The notes below the pieces were generated by a model, which searched no databases, was not told the DNA's origin, and saw nothing but the letters and a program-made list of their open reading frames with translations. A DNA stretch of 64,000 nt from Tabrizicola sp. (GTDB lineage Bacteria; Pseudomonadota; Alphaproteobacteria; Rhodobacterales; Rhodobacteraceae). Made by a program: the position numbers and the translations under genes. The stretch is from the NCBI RefSeq assembly GCF_030694085.1, contig NZ_JAUXZE010000039.1, positions 248,001 to 312,000 of the forward strand, given 5' to 3'. Shown here piece by piece: positions 1 through 7,882 of the stretch. Positions within the stretch are counted from its first letter, which is position 1. Every line of letters starts with the position of its first letter.

Positions 1-2
1 AG

Positions 3-257
3 GACTGGACCCGGCGCGTTGCGCTGGCCCGGCAATGGGCGGTCGACCGCAACGCGGCCTATTCCGAGATCCGGGTCGAAGAGCTTGATATTCCCGAACT
101 GTGGTTCGACCGGCTGGTCCGGCTCTGGCAGCCCCCGGTGCTGCGGGGCGCGCAGGGCTTCCTGCCCGCCGCCGCCACGCAGATCGTTGCCGTTCCCTGG
201 GCCAATCCGGTGCGCTGCATCACGCGGGCGCTCGCCGCCGATCTTGGCTACCGATAG
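3..257 (+). CDS. C-terminal fragment of an unrecognised protein
   Basis: An open frame runs from the left edge to a TAG stop at 255-257 and gives 84 residues of a C-terminus; the start lies outside the window. It is rich in Arg, Trp and Leu and shows no signal, membrane segment or motif that I recognise. The stop lies 8 bases before the ATG of the next gene, so the two are probably cotranscribed. The neighbour is sulfotransferase-like, so this could be a surface-polysaccharide or sulfotransferase-type gene, but nothing in the fragment itself shows that. Confidence 0.6.
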   Translation, partial: DWTRRVALARQWAVDRNAAYSEIRVEELDIPELWFDRLVRLWQPPVLRGAQGFLPAAATQIVAVPWANPVRCITRALAADLGYR

Positions 258-265
258 GCAAAGCG

Positions 266-1291
266 ATGGTTGCAACCGTCATCCTGCATGTCGGCCCCTA
301 CAAGACCGGCACAACGGCGCTTCAGAAGGCGTTCAGCGCAAATGTCGACCTCCTTGCCCGCCACGGCATCCTGTATCCGCAGACGGGGCGGGTCGGAGAC
401 AGCCACGCCGTCCTTGCCGAAGCTCTGTTGCGCAGCGACCGGGCCGGACTTGCCGACCTTGCCCGCGAAAGCGAGGGATGGCGTGCCGTCCTGATCTCGT
501 GCGAGCATCTGTCCGCGCTGGACCCAGCCGACCTGGTGGCCCTGCGGGACGCTTATCCGAAGGCCTCATTCCGCATCGCTTATGCGCTGCGCCGACTGGT
601 CGGGCTCTGGCCCTCGCATTGGGCCGAGCTGGTGAAGCACGGCCAGTTCCTGTCCTTCAAGGGCTATCTTGACCGCGTGACCGAGCGCGATGACAGGCCC
701 TTCTTCGCCCCGATCCTCCCCGCGCGGCAGCTGGACCGGCTGGCTGATGTCTTCGGGGTCAGCGCGCTGCACCTGTCGCTTTACGACCAGTCGCAGGCCG
801 AGGGCTTGGACCTTGGCCCGGCCTTCATCGACGATCTTCTGGGTCTGGGCCAGATCGCGTCCGCCTTCGCGACCCGCCGGGCGAATCTCAGCCCCTCGGA
901 CCTGGAAACCGCCCTGGTCTACCTTCTTGCCCGTCGTGCGGGACCCCTTGCCAACCACGGAACAAAGCGCGCGGCGCGGTCGTTGCTGCTTGATGTGCTT
1001 CGCAGCGACCCGCCGCCGCCCTGGCTTCAGCCGTTGCAGACCGCCCTTGTGCAGACCGACCGGATCGTCTTCGACAGCAGGCACCCGCTTGTCGCCGATG
1101 AACAGGCGGCGCTGGTGGACCGCTTTGCGACCCTGGTCCCGGAGGGGATCGAGAGTTACCTTTGCGACGACCGCCGCGAGGTGCCGCATCTCGACACCCT
1201 GCAGCTGCCCCCTGATGCGTCGAAACTTCTCGCCCGGACCTTCGACAGCCTCCTGGCAGCGGTGCGGCCGGATTGGGTCCCACCGGACTGA
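266..1291 (+). CDS. sulfotransferase-like P-loop protein
   Basis: The product is 341 residues. Its N-terminus, residues 8-20, reads HVGPYKTGTTALQ, which matches the 5'-phosphosulfate-binding loop of PAPS-dependent sulfotransferases; a Lys-Thr-Gly-Thr-Thr core follows the first beta strand as expected. Later motifs of the family are not clear, so the acceptor cannot be predicted. The ATG at 266 places the P-loop strand at the very N-terminus, as is normal for the fold; the frame stays open upstream to about 101, but that would overlap the preceding gene. No signal peptide is seen, so it is probably cytoplasmic. It lies just before a T6SS cassette without an obvious link to it. Confidence 0.75.
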   Translation: MVATVILHVGPYKTGTTALQKAFSANVDLLARHGILYPQTGRVGDSHAVLAEALLRSDRAGLADLARESEGWRAVLISCEHLSALDPADLVALRDAYPKASFRIAYALRRLVGLWPSHWAELVKHGQFLSFKGYLDRVTERDDRPFFAPILPARQLDRLADVFGVSALHLSLYDQSQAEGLDLGPAFIDDLLGLGQIASAFATRRANLSPSDLETALVYLLARRAGPLANHGTKRAARSLLLDVLRSDPPPPWLQPLQTALVQTDRIVFDSRHPLVADEQAALVDRFATLVPEGIESYLCDDRREVPHLDTLQLPPDASKLLARTFDSLLAAVRPDWVPPD

Positions 1292-1383
1292 AGTCGGCCG
1301 CAAGGTCCGGAAAGCTGGGCTTGGAATTGTTCCGGCTTGGTCTAAGCTGCGTCCAACGCAGCCCTTCCCGGGACCATTCGCGG

Positions 1384-2652
1384 ATGAATTGCAACGCGCC
1401 ATTGATCAACCGCCGGATTTTGCGGCTGCACGCGGAGAACGCCGCCTTCGTGGCGTCGCAGATTCGACTTGGTCAGGATGGCCCAAACTTTCGCCTGGTC
1501 GAGCTTTTCGATCTGGAATGTCGTCTGGCCGGCCATCTTGATGCCCTGGTCATGGGCCGCGAGGCGGGAGTGGACCTGGCGCTGGAAACGCTTGCCGTCG
1601 CGGTCGAATACGGCGAGGTCTTCACCGCGTTTCACCTCTGCCTGCACGCCCGACCGGACAGTTCCCTCGCCAGCATCGCCCCGCCCGAGGTGCTAAGCTG
1701 GGATCAGGTCGCAGCCCTTGGGGCTGCCGCGGCCTGGTGCGCGCCCGAGCTTATGGCCAAGCGCATGCGGGACTGGATCGGCGGGCCGGACCCGATGGCC
1801 ACCTGGATCGCGCTGGACGTCTGCGGGTTGCGCAGGGTCGACCCCAAGGGTCACCTGAAGCCGCTTCTGTCGCACCGCGACGCCCGCGTCGCCGGCCGCG
1901 CCATGCAGCTTGCCGCCGAGCTTGGCCGCGCCGATCTGACCCCGGACCTTGTCCAGATGGCCGAAACCCCTGACCCCACGTTGCGTTTCTGGGCCGCCTG
2001 GTCGGCGGCGCTGCTGGGCGACCGGCGGGCTGCCCCGGCGATCCTTGGGGCGCTTGTGACCCCGGCCACTCCTGCCCGCCAAGCGAGGATGGTGGCCGAG
2101 CTTCTCCCGCTGATCCTTGACGACCGCGCCACGCGGGCAGCCATAGCGCGGCTGATGGCCGACCGGCACACCGAACGTTGGGGGATCGTCGCGACCGGGG
2201 CCTTCGGGGCGACCGACACCCTGGACTGGCTCTTGCGCCAGATGGACGAGCCGCTGCTGTCGCGGGTCGCAGGTGCTGCCTTCTGTCGGATCACCGGGGC
2301 GCGGCTTTCGGCGGACTCGCTGGAACTGGCGGAGTTCCCGGACGACCCCGAGGACCCCGTCGTCGCCGCCTGCCCGCTGGAAAGCTTCATGGAAGCCAAG
2401 CTCTACTGGCCTGATCCCGAAAAGCTGATCCACTGGCTTGCCCCGCACCGCAGAAGCCTTGCGACGGGCACCCGCCATATTCTTGGCCTGCCAGCCTGGA
2501 CGATCCAGCCCCCGATCGAGACCACCGCGACCTACCAGATGGACCAGCGCGCCGTGGCGCTGGAGCTTGCCACCCGTGCGCCCGACGCCCCCTTGCCGAA
2601 CTGGCGCGGTGCTGTGGTGCTGCAGCCACGGGGCTTTGCCCGCAAATGGTAG
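1384..2652 (+). CDS. TIGR02270-family HEAT-like protein, T6SS-associated
   Basis: The product is 422 residues. The N-terminal stretch ILRLHAENAAFVASQIRLG followed by a LVELFDLECRLAGHLDAL segment is the signature of the TIGR02270 family. The middle consists of repeated Ala/Leu/Arg-rich helix pairs, for example the hydrophobic helices around residues 150-320, which look like HEAT-type repeats. Members of this family recur beside DUF2169 and DUF4150 genes in T6SS loci; their biochemical role is not established, and a scaffold or effector-handling role is an inference. The ATG at 1384 was chosen because family homology begins right after it; an ATG at 1273 would add about 37 unlike residues and overlap the sulfotransferase gene. 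Confidence 0.8.
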   Translation: MNCNAPLINRRILRLHAENAAFVASQIRLGQDGPNFRLVELFDLECRLAGHLDALVMGREAGVDLALETLAVAVEYGEVFTAFHLCLHARPDSSLASIAPPEVLSWDQVAALGAAAAWCAPELMAKRMRDWIGGPDPMATWIALDVCGLRRVDPKGHLKPLLSHRDARVAGRAMQLAAELGRADLTPDLVQMAETPDPTLRFWAAWSAALLGDRRAAPAILGALVTPATPARQARMVAELLPLILDDRATRAAIARLMADRHTERWGIVATGAFGATDTLDWLLRQMDEPLLSRVAGAAFCRITGARLSADSLELAEFPDDPEDPVVAACPLESFMEAKLYWPDPEKLIHWLAPHRRSLATGTRHILGLPAWTIQPPIETTATYQMDQRAVALELATRAPDAPLPNWRGAVVLQPRGFARKW

Positions 2653-2677
2653 GTCAAGTGCAGATGCGGGGGCTTGG

Positions 2678-3742
2678 ATGAGGCTGGAGAACACCACGCC
2701 CTTCCCCGCGAACTTCACCCTTGCGCTGGACAAGCAGGGACACGAGCAGATCGTCCTTGTCGTCCGCGCGACCTTCACCCTTTCGCCTGCCCGCGGCGCG
2801 CCGACCCTGATCGCACCAGTCCAGCTTCCGCTGATCGAGGCTGACGTCTTCGGCCCAGACCCAGCCTGGGACGCCACCATCTTCGAAACCGACTTTGCGC
2901 ATTTCCGCCCGCGCTGCGACGTCCTGGCCCAGGCGCGCGCGCATGCCCCCGGCGGCGAACCCGCGACCAGCGTGGATGTCGGCATCCGGCTGGGTGGGTG
3001 GGCCAAGAAGTTCACCGCCCACGGCAGCCGCATCTGGCTGCGCGGCGCTGCGGGCCATGCTCCCTCTGAAAAGCGGCCCTTCCTGGTCCAGGATATCGGC
3101 TATGACCACGCCTACGGCGGCATCGACCCCGAGGCGGACAATCCGGCCACAGCCAAGACCTATCCCGAAAACCCGGTGGGCCTTGGCTATTACCCGAACT
3201 CGGTCAACCGTGAAGGCAAGCCCCTCGCCCAGACCTCTGAATTCGGTGCGGATGCCGTCTCTCCCGACGGTGGCTTTCCTCCGATGGCCTTCGGCCCGCT
3301 GGGGCGCACCTGGATGCCACGCCGCCAGTACGCCGGAACCTATGACGAGTTCTGGCTCGACAACCGCGTGCCGCTGTTGCCGCTGGACTTCGACGACCGC
3401 TACTTCCAGGCCTCGGCCCCCGACCAGCAGATTTCCTACCCCCTAGGTGGCGAGGCGATCGAGATCGTCAACCTCTCGCCCGAGGGCAGACTCTCCGGCC
3501 AGGTCCCGCTTACCCAGATCGTCGTGACTTTCGAACGCAAGTCCGGTCGCATTACCCAGCGCATCGCCAACCTGGACACTGTCCTTTTCCTGCCCGAAGA
3601 CCACCGCATGTGCCTGACCTGGCGCACCCGCATCACCGCCGAGCGCGACCTTTTCGAATTTGCCCGCGCCATCATCGTCGAACGCCCGCTCGAGGGCGCG
3701 ACGCACTGGCCCGGCGGCGTGAAAGGCGGCCCCAATGGCTGA
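2678..3742 (+). CDS. DUF2169 T6SS adaptor-like protein
   Basis: The product is 354 residues, and homology to DUF2169 starts at once with MRLENTTPFPANFTLALDK and then a VVVRATFTL-type strand. The central stretch (AYGGIDPEADNPATAKTYPENPVGLGY, residues about 147-173) is the typical conserved block with several Gly, Pro and Tyr residues. DUF2169 proteins are found next to PAAR-type effectors and are thought to act as adaptors that load them onto VgrG; that role is inferred here from position. The gene follows the TIGR02270 gene by 25 bases and overlaps the ketosynthase-like gene by 8 bases, so the four cassette genes form one transcription unit. The ATG at 2678 is chosen because the open frame upstream lies inside the previous gene. 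Confidence 0.85.
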   Translation: MRLENTTPFPANFTLALDKQGHEQIVLVVRATFTLSPARGAPTLIAPVQLPLIEADVFGPDPAWDATIFETDFAHFRPRCDVLAQARAHAPGGEPATSVDVGIRLGGWAKKFTAHGSRIWLRGAAGHAPSEKRPFLVQDIGYDHAYGGIDPEADNPATAKTYPENPVGLGYYPNSVNREGKPLAQTSEFGADAVSPDGGFPPMAFGPLGRTWMPRRQYAGTYDEFWLDNRVPLLPLDFDDRYFQASAPDQQISYPLGGEAIEIVNLSPEGRLSGQVPLTQIVVTFERKSGRITQRIANLDTVLFLPEDHRMCLTWRTRITAERDLFEFARAIIVERPLEGATHWPGGVKGGPNG

Positions 3743-4820
3743 GCAAGGCATCGCACCCGGCCTGTCCGTCATCGGCTACGGCATCTGGTCCGCCCTGGGT
3801 CCCGACGGCCCCTCGACCATCGCCGGAATCCGCGGTCAGATCATCGGGTCCGAGGTGGGCAACCTCTGGGACCCGACCGCCGGAGCCAACCTTGGCAGCT
3901 TCCGCGTAGCAGCCCACCAGTGGTGGGAAGGGGCGAGCTTTCTTCCCGACCTCGCCACCCCGCCTATCGAAGAATGTCTGGCCCAGGTCTCCCACCTTTC
4001 CCCCGCTATTCGCCGCACCGCCGCCGACATCCCGATCCTCGTCACGGTCGCCCCCAAGGACCGCCCCGGCCGCCCTGCCGACCTCGAGACCCTGGTCCTG
4101 AACGGCCTTTCCCGCAAACTTGGCCGCCCCCTCCCCCCCGGGTCCGGCGTCATCGGCGGCGGACGATCGGGCCTGCCCCACCTTTTCGCCACCGCCGCAC
4201 GCCAGGCCGACCGCTACCCGCTTCAGATCCTGGTCGGCGTCGAAAGCCTGCTGCGCCAGTCGATCGTCGAACACTACATCGCAAATAACCGCCTTCTCTG
4301 CGGTGCCAACACCTCGGGCTTCACGGTAGGCGAGGCCGCCGCAGCGGTCCTTGTCGCCCGCACTGGTGCGACGCAGGGGCCGGAACTGGCGATCACCGGG
4401 ATGGGCACCGGACTGGAGCCCAGCCGCGACGGCGGCTCACGCGACAAGGCGGTGACCGGCGAGGGCCTGACGCGAGCGATCCGCGCCGCGCTGGCGGTGA
4501 CGGGCGTTCCGTTCTATGATTTCCCCGCATTGATCGGTGATCTGAACGGCGAGCATTTCAAGTTCAAGGAGCAGATGATGGCCCAGATGCGCCTTGACCG
4601 CGCCCCGCCCGAAGGCCGCTCTCGCCGTCCCCGCGGCTATGTCGAACACTGGAATCTGATCGAATACGCCGGAGAGATCGGCGCCGCCCTGATGCCTGCG
4701 CAACTGGGATGGGCCTTCGAGATGGGCCGCGCCGGATTGTTGCCCCAGAACCGCGCCCTGTGCTTCGCGGGTGAGGACGACGGGCGACGTGTGGCCCTGA
4801 CGGCGGAGATGCGAGCATGA
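3735..4820 (+). CDS. ketosynthase-like (thiolase fold) protein, probably non-catalytic
   Basis: The product is 361 residues with the outline of a beta-ketoacyl synthase. An early VIGYG strand, an ILVGVESLL strand-turn (residues about 159-167) and a GFTVGEAAAAVLVA segment match the conserved ketosynthase blocks. The nucleophile position just before the ILVGVES block reads GVIGGGRSGLPHL and holds no Cys, and the GHxxGAAG histidine motif has become EYAGEIGAAL. The usual Cys-His-His triad is therefore absent, and the protein is probably a binding or scaffold pseudoenzyme. It overlaps the DUF2169 gene by 8 bases and the DUF4150 gene by 4. Ketosynthase-like genes are known companions of DUF2169/DUF4150 T6SS genes; what they do is unknown to me. 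Confidence 0.75.
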   Translation: MAEQGIAPGLSVIGYGIWSALGPDGPSTIAGIRGQIIGSEVGNLWDPTAGANLGSFRVAAHQWWEGASFLPDLATPPIEECLAQVSHLSPAIRRTAADIPILVTVAPKDRPGRPADLETLVLNGLSRKLGRPLPPGSGVIGGGRSGLPHLFATAARQADRYPLQILVGVESLLRQSIVEHYIANNRLLCGANTSGFTVGEAAAAVLVARTGATQGPELAITGMGTGLEPSRDGGSRDKAVTGEGLTRAIRAALAVTGVPFYDFPALIGDLNGEHFKFKEQMMAQMRLDRAPPEGRSRRPRGYVEHWNLIEYAGEIGAALMPAQLGWAFEMGRAGLLPQNRALCFAGEDDGRRVALTAEMRA

Positions 4821-5827
4821 GCGTCTTTGCGAATGGTTTGGGGGTTTCCGGGAAGGCCTCAGCGAATAAGACCATTGCGGCGATGCCCGACGTCTGCCTG
4901 TCGCCGCCGCCGCCGCCTGCAGGCCCGGTGCCGATCCCTTACCCCAACTTCGGGATGGCCTCGGACACCACGGACGGCTGCACCAGTGTTTTCGTCCTTG
5001 GCAAGGAGGCAGGCAAGAAGAACGCTTCGAAATACTCCAAGATTACTGGCGACGAGCCCGCCACCCGCAGCTTCGGCGCCAGCGTCGTCACCCACAACAT
5101 CACCGGCCCACTGAAGTTCGAGGCCTATTCCTTCGACGTGATCTTCGAAGGCGGCGGGGCCGAACGCTTCACCGACCTCACCTCAACCAACCATTCCAAT
5201 CCGGGCAGCGGCTTTTCCGTCAGCATCGAGAAGCCGAGCGTCGACATGATCGACGCCCGCAGCCCCTGCGAGGCACTGAAGGCAGCGAACGACAACGTAC
5301 GCGAGAAGGTGAAAGCCGCCAGCAAGAGCAGGAAGGCCACCCCGAACCAGCGGGACAAGCTTAAGGATTTCGACGAATCGGGCACTGTGTCCCATGCATT
5401 GTTCAAACCGGCCTCCGGTCCGTCCAGCGTCGTCGCCGGGACATCCAGCAAGCTCCTGCGCCGGAAGAGTGGCGGGTATTTTGCCGAAGCCAAGAAATCG
5501 ACCAAGAAGCAGCGCGAGGCCAACAAGATTCCCCAGGCGATCTGCGCAGGCGAGCCCCCGCACAATCACAGCGACGGCGGTTTCTACGGTCACAGCGAAC
5601 CCTGCATCTTCAAGGAGATCGCGCCGGTCGCCAAATGGGGCAAGCTGACCATGGCGATCGACTGGCATCCGCGGCTTCAGGACGGCTCGACCGGCCCGCC
5701 CAGCACGGAGGCCTGCGCGCATTGCAAGAAGGTCATCCAGTCCGCCTGCAAATGCATGAAGATCAGGCTCTGCAATGCCGATGGCACCACGCGCAACGGC
5801 TGCAAACAGTCGGAAAAGGGGGTTTAG
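4817..5827 (+). CDS. DUF4150 PAAR-like T6SS tip protein with putative deaminase-like toxin tail
   Basis: The product is 336 residues. Residues 1-130 match the PAAR-like DUF4150 domain: FANGLGVSG start, a MPDVCLSPP stretch, PVPIPYPNFGMA and a TGDEPATRSFGASVVT block. Such domains cap the VgrG spike and carry effectors. A Lys-rich linker (about 155-235) leads to a C-terminal domain. There His259-Ser-Glu261 opens a probable helix, a hydrophobic strand (KLTMAIDWHP) follows, and Cys300-Ala-His-Cys303 opens another helix. This HxE plus CxxC arrangement is the zinc and catalytic pattern of the cytidine-deaminase fold, although the usual Pro before the first Cys is Ala. More Cys residues at 311, 313, 319 and 329 would also allow a plain zinc-binding domain. 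The start codon overlaps the previous stop. The PAAR-like assignment is firm; the toxin activity is inference. Confidence 0.8.
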   Translation: MSVFANGLGVSGKASANKTIAAMPDVCLSPPPPPAGPVPIPYPNFGMASDTTDGCTSVFVLGKEAGKKNASKYSKITGDEPATRSFGASVVTHNITGPLKFEAYSFDVIFEGGGAERFTDLTSTNHSNPGSGFSVSIEKPSVDMIDARSPCEALKAANDNVREKVKAASKSRKATPNQRDKLKDFDESGTVSHALFKPASGPSSVVAGTSSKLLRRKSGGYFAEAKKSTKKQREANKIPQAICAGEPPHNHSDGGFYGHSEPCIFKEIAPVAKWGKLTMAIDWHPRLQDGSTGPPSTEACAHCKKVIQSACKCMKIRLCNADGTTRNGCKQSEKGV

Positions 5828-5829
5828 CC

Positions 5830-6615
5830 ATGTTCTCCGCTGTGCGGTTCCTGCCAAGGATCGTGCCGATGAGCCCGGCGGATTTCGCCGCCCTACCCTG
5901 GAACGGGGCCACGGACCATATCGGTCCGGTGGGTCAGGTCACGCCGCTCTTCGAGGCATTACTGAAAAAGACGAACTGCGCACTCTACATGATTTACCTC
6001 GGCTGCGTCGGTCTGTGTCACCAGCGGACCGCCTCGGTCTTCGACCAGAAGCTGAACCTTCTTCTGATGGAACAGATATTCGCCTACCAGTTCGATGGCC
6101 GCTATCCAAAGACCTTCGGCATCACCATCGACGATGTCGACGACACCTCCGACAAGGTACGCAGCGTCCGCCGCTCCATCGCGTTCTTCTTCTTCGAACT
6201 GCTGGAACGAGCACCCGGCGGCTTCCTTTCTGAACGGCCCATCATGGACATTGCCCACATGATCCACCTGACGCGCCATCTCTGCGGCACGCAGAACGCC
6301 GCGGCCGTGGATGGCTGGCTGCGCGGCATAATCGAGCGTCTGAACACAGTCGCACCCTTGACGGTGGAGCATTCCCCTTTTCTCTACGATTATCCCGACC
6401 GGGAAAGCTGGGCGGCGGCAACCGTCGAAACCCACGGCACGCCGCTGCCGCTCGAAGTGCTCGACCTTGCCCTCGACCTCTCGGGGCTCGACCTCGTGGC
6501 GCGGGCCACGGAAGAACTGGCCGAGATCGACCCAGCGCAGAACCAGCTTCTGGTGCCCCCTGCCACGCTTCTGGCCGAAGGCTTCGTCGGTCGACCCTAT
6601 GGTCGGGATCGCTAG
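5830..6615 (+). CDS. unrecognised protein, candidate immunity protein or effector partner
   Basis: The product is 261 residues and starts two bases after the stop of the DUF4150 gene. I do not recognise the family. It has no signal peptide. The central part is helical and hydrophobic, with a run of four Phe near residue 120 (SIAFFFFELLERAPGG) and His-rich helices around 140-150. Immunity genes for T6SS toxins normally lie directly downstream of the effector gene, so position makes this the first candidate for neutralising the DUF4150 protein; that is inference only. The open frame continues upstream inside the preceding gene, but the ATG at 5830, placed after a purine-rich AAAAGGGGG stretch, is the natural start. 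Confidence 0.65.
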   Translation: MFSAVRFLPRIVPMSPADFAALPWNGATDHIGPVGQVTPLFEALLKKTNCALYMIYLGCVGLCHQRTASVFDQKLNLLLMEQIFAYQFDGRYPKTFGITIDDVDDTSDKVRSVRRSIAFFFFELLERAPGGFLSERPIMDIAHMIHLTRHLCGTQNAAAVDGWLRGIIERLNTVAPLTVEHSPFLYDYPDRESWAAATVETHGTPLPLEVLDLALDLSGLDLVARATEELAEIDPAQNQLLVPPATLLAEGFVGRPYGRDR

Positions 6616-6617
6616 CG

Positions 6618-7361
6618 ATGCAGATCATTCCGGCAGGGCATTTCGACTTGGCGGGATACCCGGGATTTGCCTGGGACGAGCACGACCTCTGGCCCTATTT
6701 CTATTTCCTTCCCGCCGAGCTTCACGACCGCCTGCTGGAGATCACGCCCAACGCCTGCCTGGCCCTCGCCATCGGCTCAGCGCAGTGGATTCTAGGGCGG
6801 ATGGCGCCGCTGGATGCGGACCGGCCCGCGCGGGATTTCGTCCAGGCAATGTGGGCCGACTGCACCTCGGACTGGCGGTGCCAGCGCTATGCACCCGAGG
6901 ACGAGGACTATGCCGGACCGGTGCGCGGGCCGATGATCATGGCGATGTCGATCCTCTACGACGTGCTGGAACGGATCGGCGAAAACCCGGTTATCGCCGA
7001 CCGTGCCACCTGGATGCACAATCTGGCCCTGCATGTGCTGGAAGGCGATCCCGCCTATCAGGACTGGTTTCAGAAGGCGCTCGCGCGGCTGGAATATTGG
7101 CACGGCTGGCAGGTCGAAGGCGGGCGGTCGCCAGATTTGTTCGCCCCCGCCTTCCCCCGCGGCGGCCCGGTCGCGGCCGAGGTGCTGGTGCCGGGAATAC
7201 CCTATGACCGGCGCCAGGCACCCGTCCTTTTGGAGCGGCTGATCCAGTGGGAACGCCGCATGGGCAACCCCTTCATCCTGGGCCCCTGGGAATTCGGGAT
7301 CGACGATCCAGACGACGATCACGACCACGACCATGCGCATGGTTTTCCGGTTCCAGACTGA
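6618..7361 (+). CDS. unrecognised protein with an acidic, His-rich tail
   Basis: The product is 247 residues, starts two bases after the previous stop and closes the effector cassette. It has no signal peptide or obvious membrane segment and many aromatic residues (Trp, Tyr, Phe), especially in the first 60. Its C-terminus holds an Asp/His cluster, DDPDDDHDHDHAHG, that could bind a metal. I do not recognise the family and see no convincing similarity to the preceding gene product. By position it may be a second immunity or accessory protein for the DUF4150 effector. Confidence 0.6.
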   Translation: MQIIPAGHFDLAGYPGFAWDEHDLWPYFYFLPAELHDRLLEITPNACLALAIGSAQWILGRMAPLDADRPARDFVQAMWADCTSDWRCQRYAPEDEDYAGPVRGPMIMAMSILYDVLERIGENPVIADRATWMHNLALHVLEGDPAYQDWFQKALARLEYWHGWQVEGGRSPDLFAPAFPRGGPVAAEVLVPGIPYDRRQAPVLLERLIQWERRMGNPFILGPWEFGIDDPDDDHDHDHAHGFPVPD

Positions 7362-7371
7362 CAACTTTTCG

Positions 7372-7442
7372 GGCTAGGGACAAATCTCAAGAAATCCTTA
7401 ACAAAATAACTTAACACACTGATTAAAAGTAGATTTCACAAC
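7372..7442. other. AT-rich gap between convergent genes
   Basis: This short stretch between the end of the effector cassette and the DUF6484 gene is far richer in A and T than the surrounding DNA (for example TCCTTAACAAAATAACTTAA). No clear hairpin or reading frame was seen. It may help end transcription of both convergent units or may be a remnant of insertion of the cassette. Confidence 0.4.
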
Positions 7443-7466
7443 TTGTCCCGCGTGGACACCCCACCC

Positions 7467-7871
7467 TCAATTCAACTGGACGCTCGCCCCCTGCACCCGG
7501 TTCGGGCCGTCGGACCGGCTCAGGACCTGGGTGCCGCGGATCGTCACCCGTCCGTCCGCCGTGAGGTGGATGCTCGCCTTCCCGCAGCGCAGCGTGACCT
7601 CGCGGCGGGCTTCCAGGAGCAGCTTTTCGCCGTCCGCCTCCACTTCCGGGACCAGGGGCTGGATCAGTCCCAGGATCAGCGGTTCTTCCTCCATCATCGT
7701 CACCGCCACCAGACGCCCCACCGCTTCTGCCGGAACCGGGACAAGCGAACGGGCCAGCAGCGTCGTCTTGCCCAGGGCCGGGATCAGCACTCGCGGGCGA
7801 GTGTCGGGCCCGAACCCGACAATCTCTGCCCGATGGACGCCCTGCAGCCCCAGGAAGGTTCCATCATGCAT
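7467..7871 (-). CDS. DUF6484 domain protein, T6SS-associated
   Basis: The product is 134 residues. It reads as a small beta-rich domain with a GVHRAEIVGFGPD start, a central VGRLVAVTMMEEEPLILGLIQP segment and a closing VTLRCGKASIHLTADGRVTIRG region. This is the DUF6484 pattern, and the last part resembles the tail of VgrG-type spikes (strand, Gly-Lys, strand). The family occurs in T6SS effector neighbourhoods; its function is not established. The ATG at 7871 lies 11 bases after the stop of clpV on the same strand, so the two form a minus-strand unit. No signal peptide is present. Confidence 0.75.
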   Translation of the reverse strand: MHDGTFLGLQGVHRAEIVGFGPDTRPRVLIPALGKTTLLARSLVPVPAEAVGRLVAVTMMEEEPLILGLIQPLVPEVEADGEKLLLEARREVTLRCGKASIHLTADGRVTIRGTQVLSRSDGPNRVQGASVQLN

Positions 7872-7882
7872 CGCATTACTCC

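Noticed and set aside
3735..4820. Polyketide or fatty-acid synthesis gene
   Set aside because: The ketosynthase active-site Cys is missing and the neighbours are T6SS genes; no acyl-carrier or reductase genes nearby.
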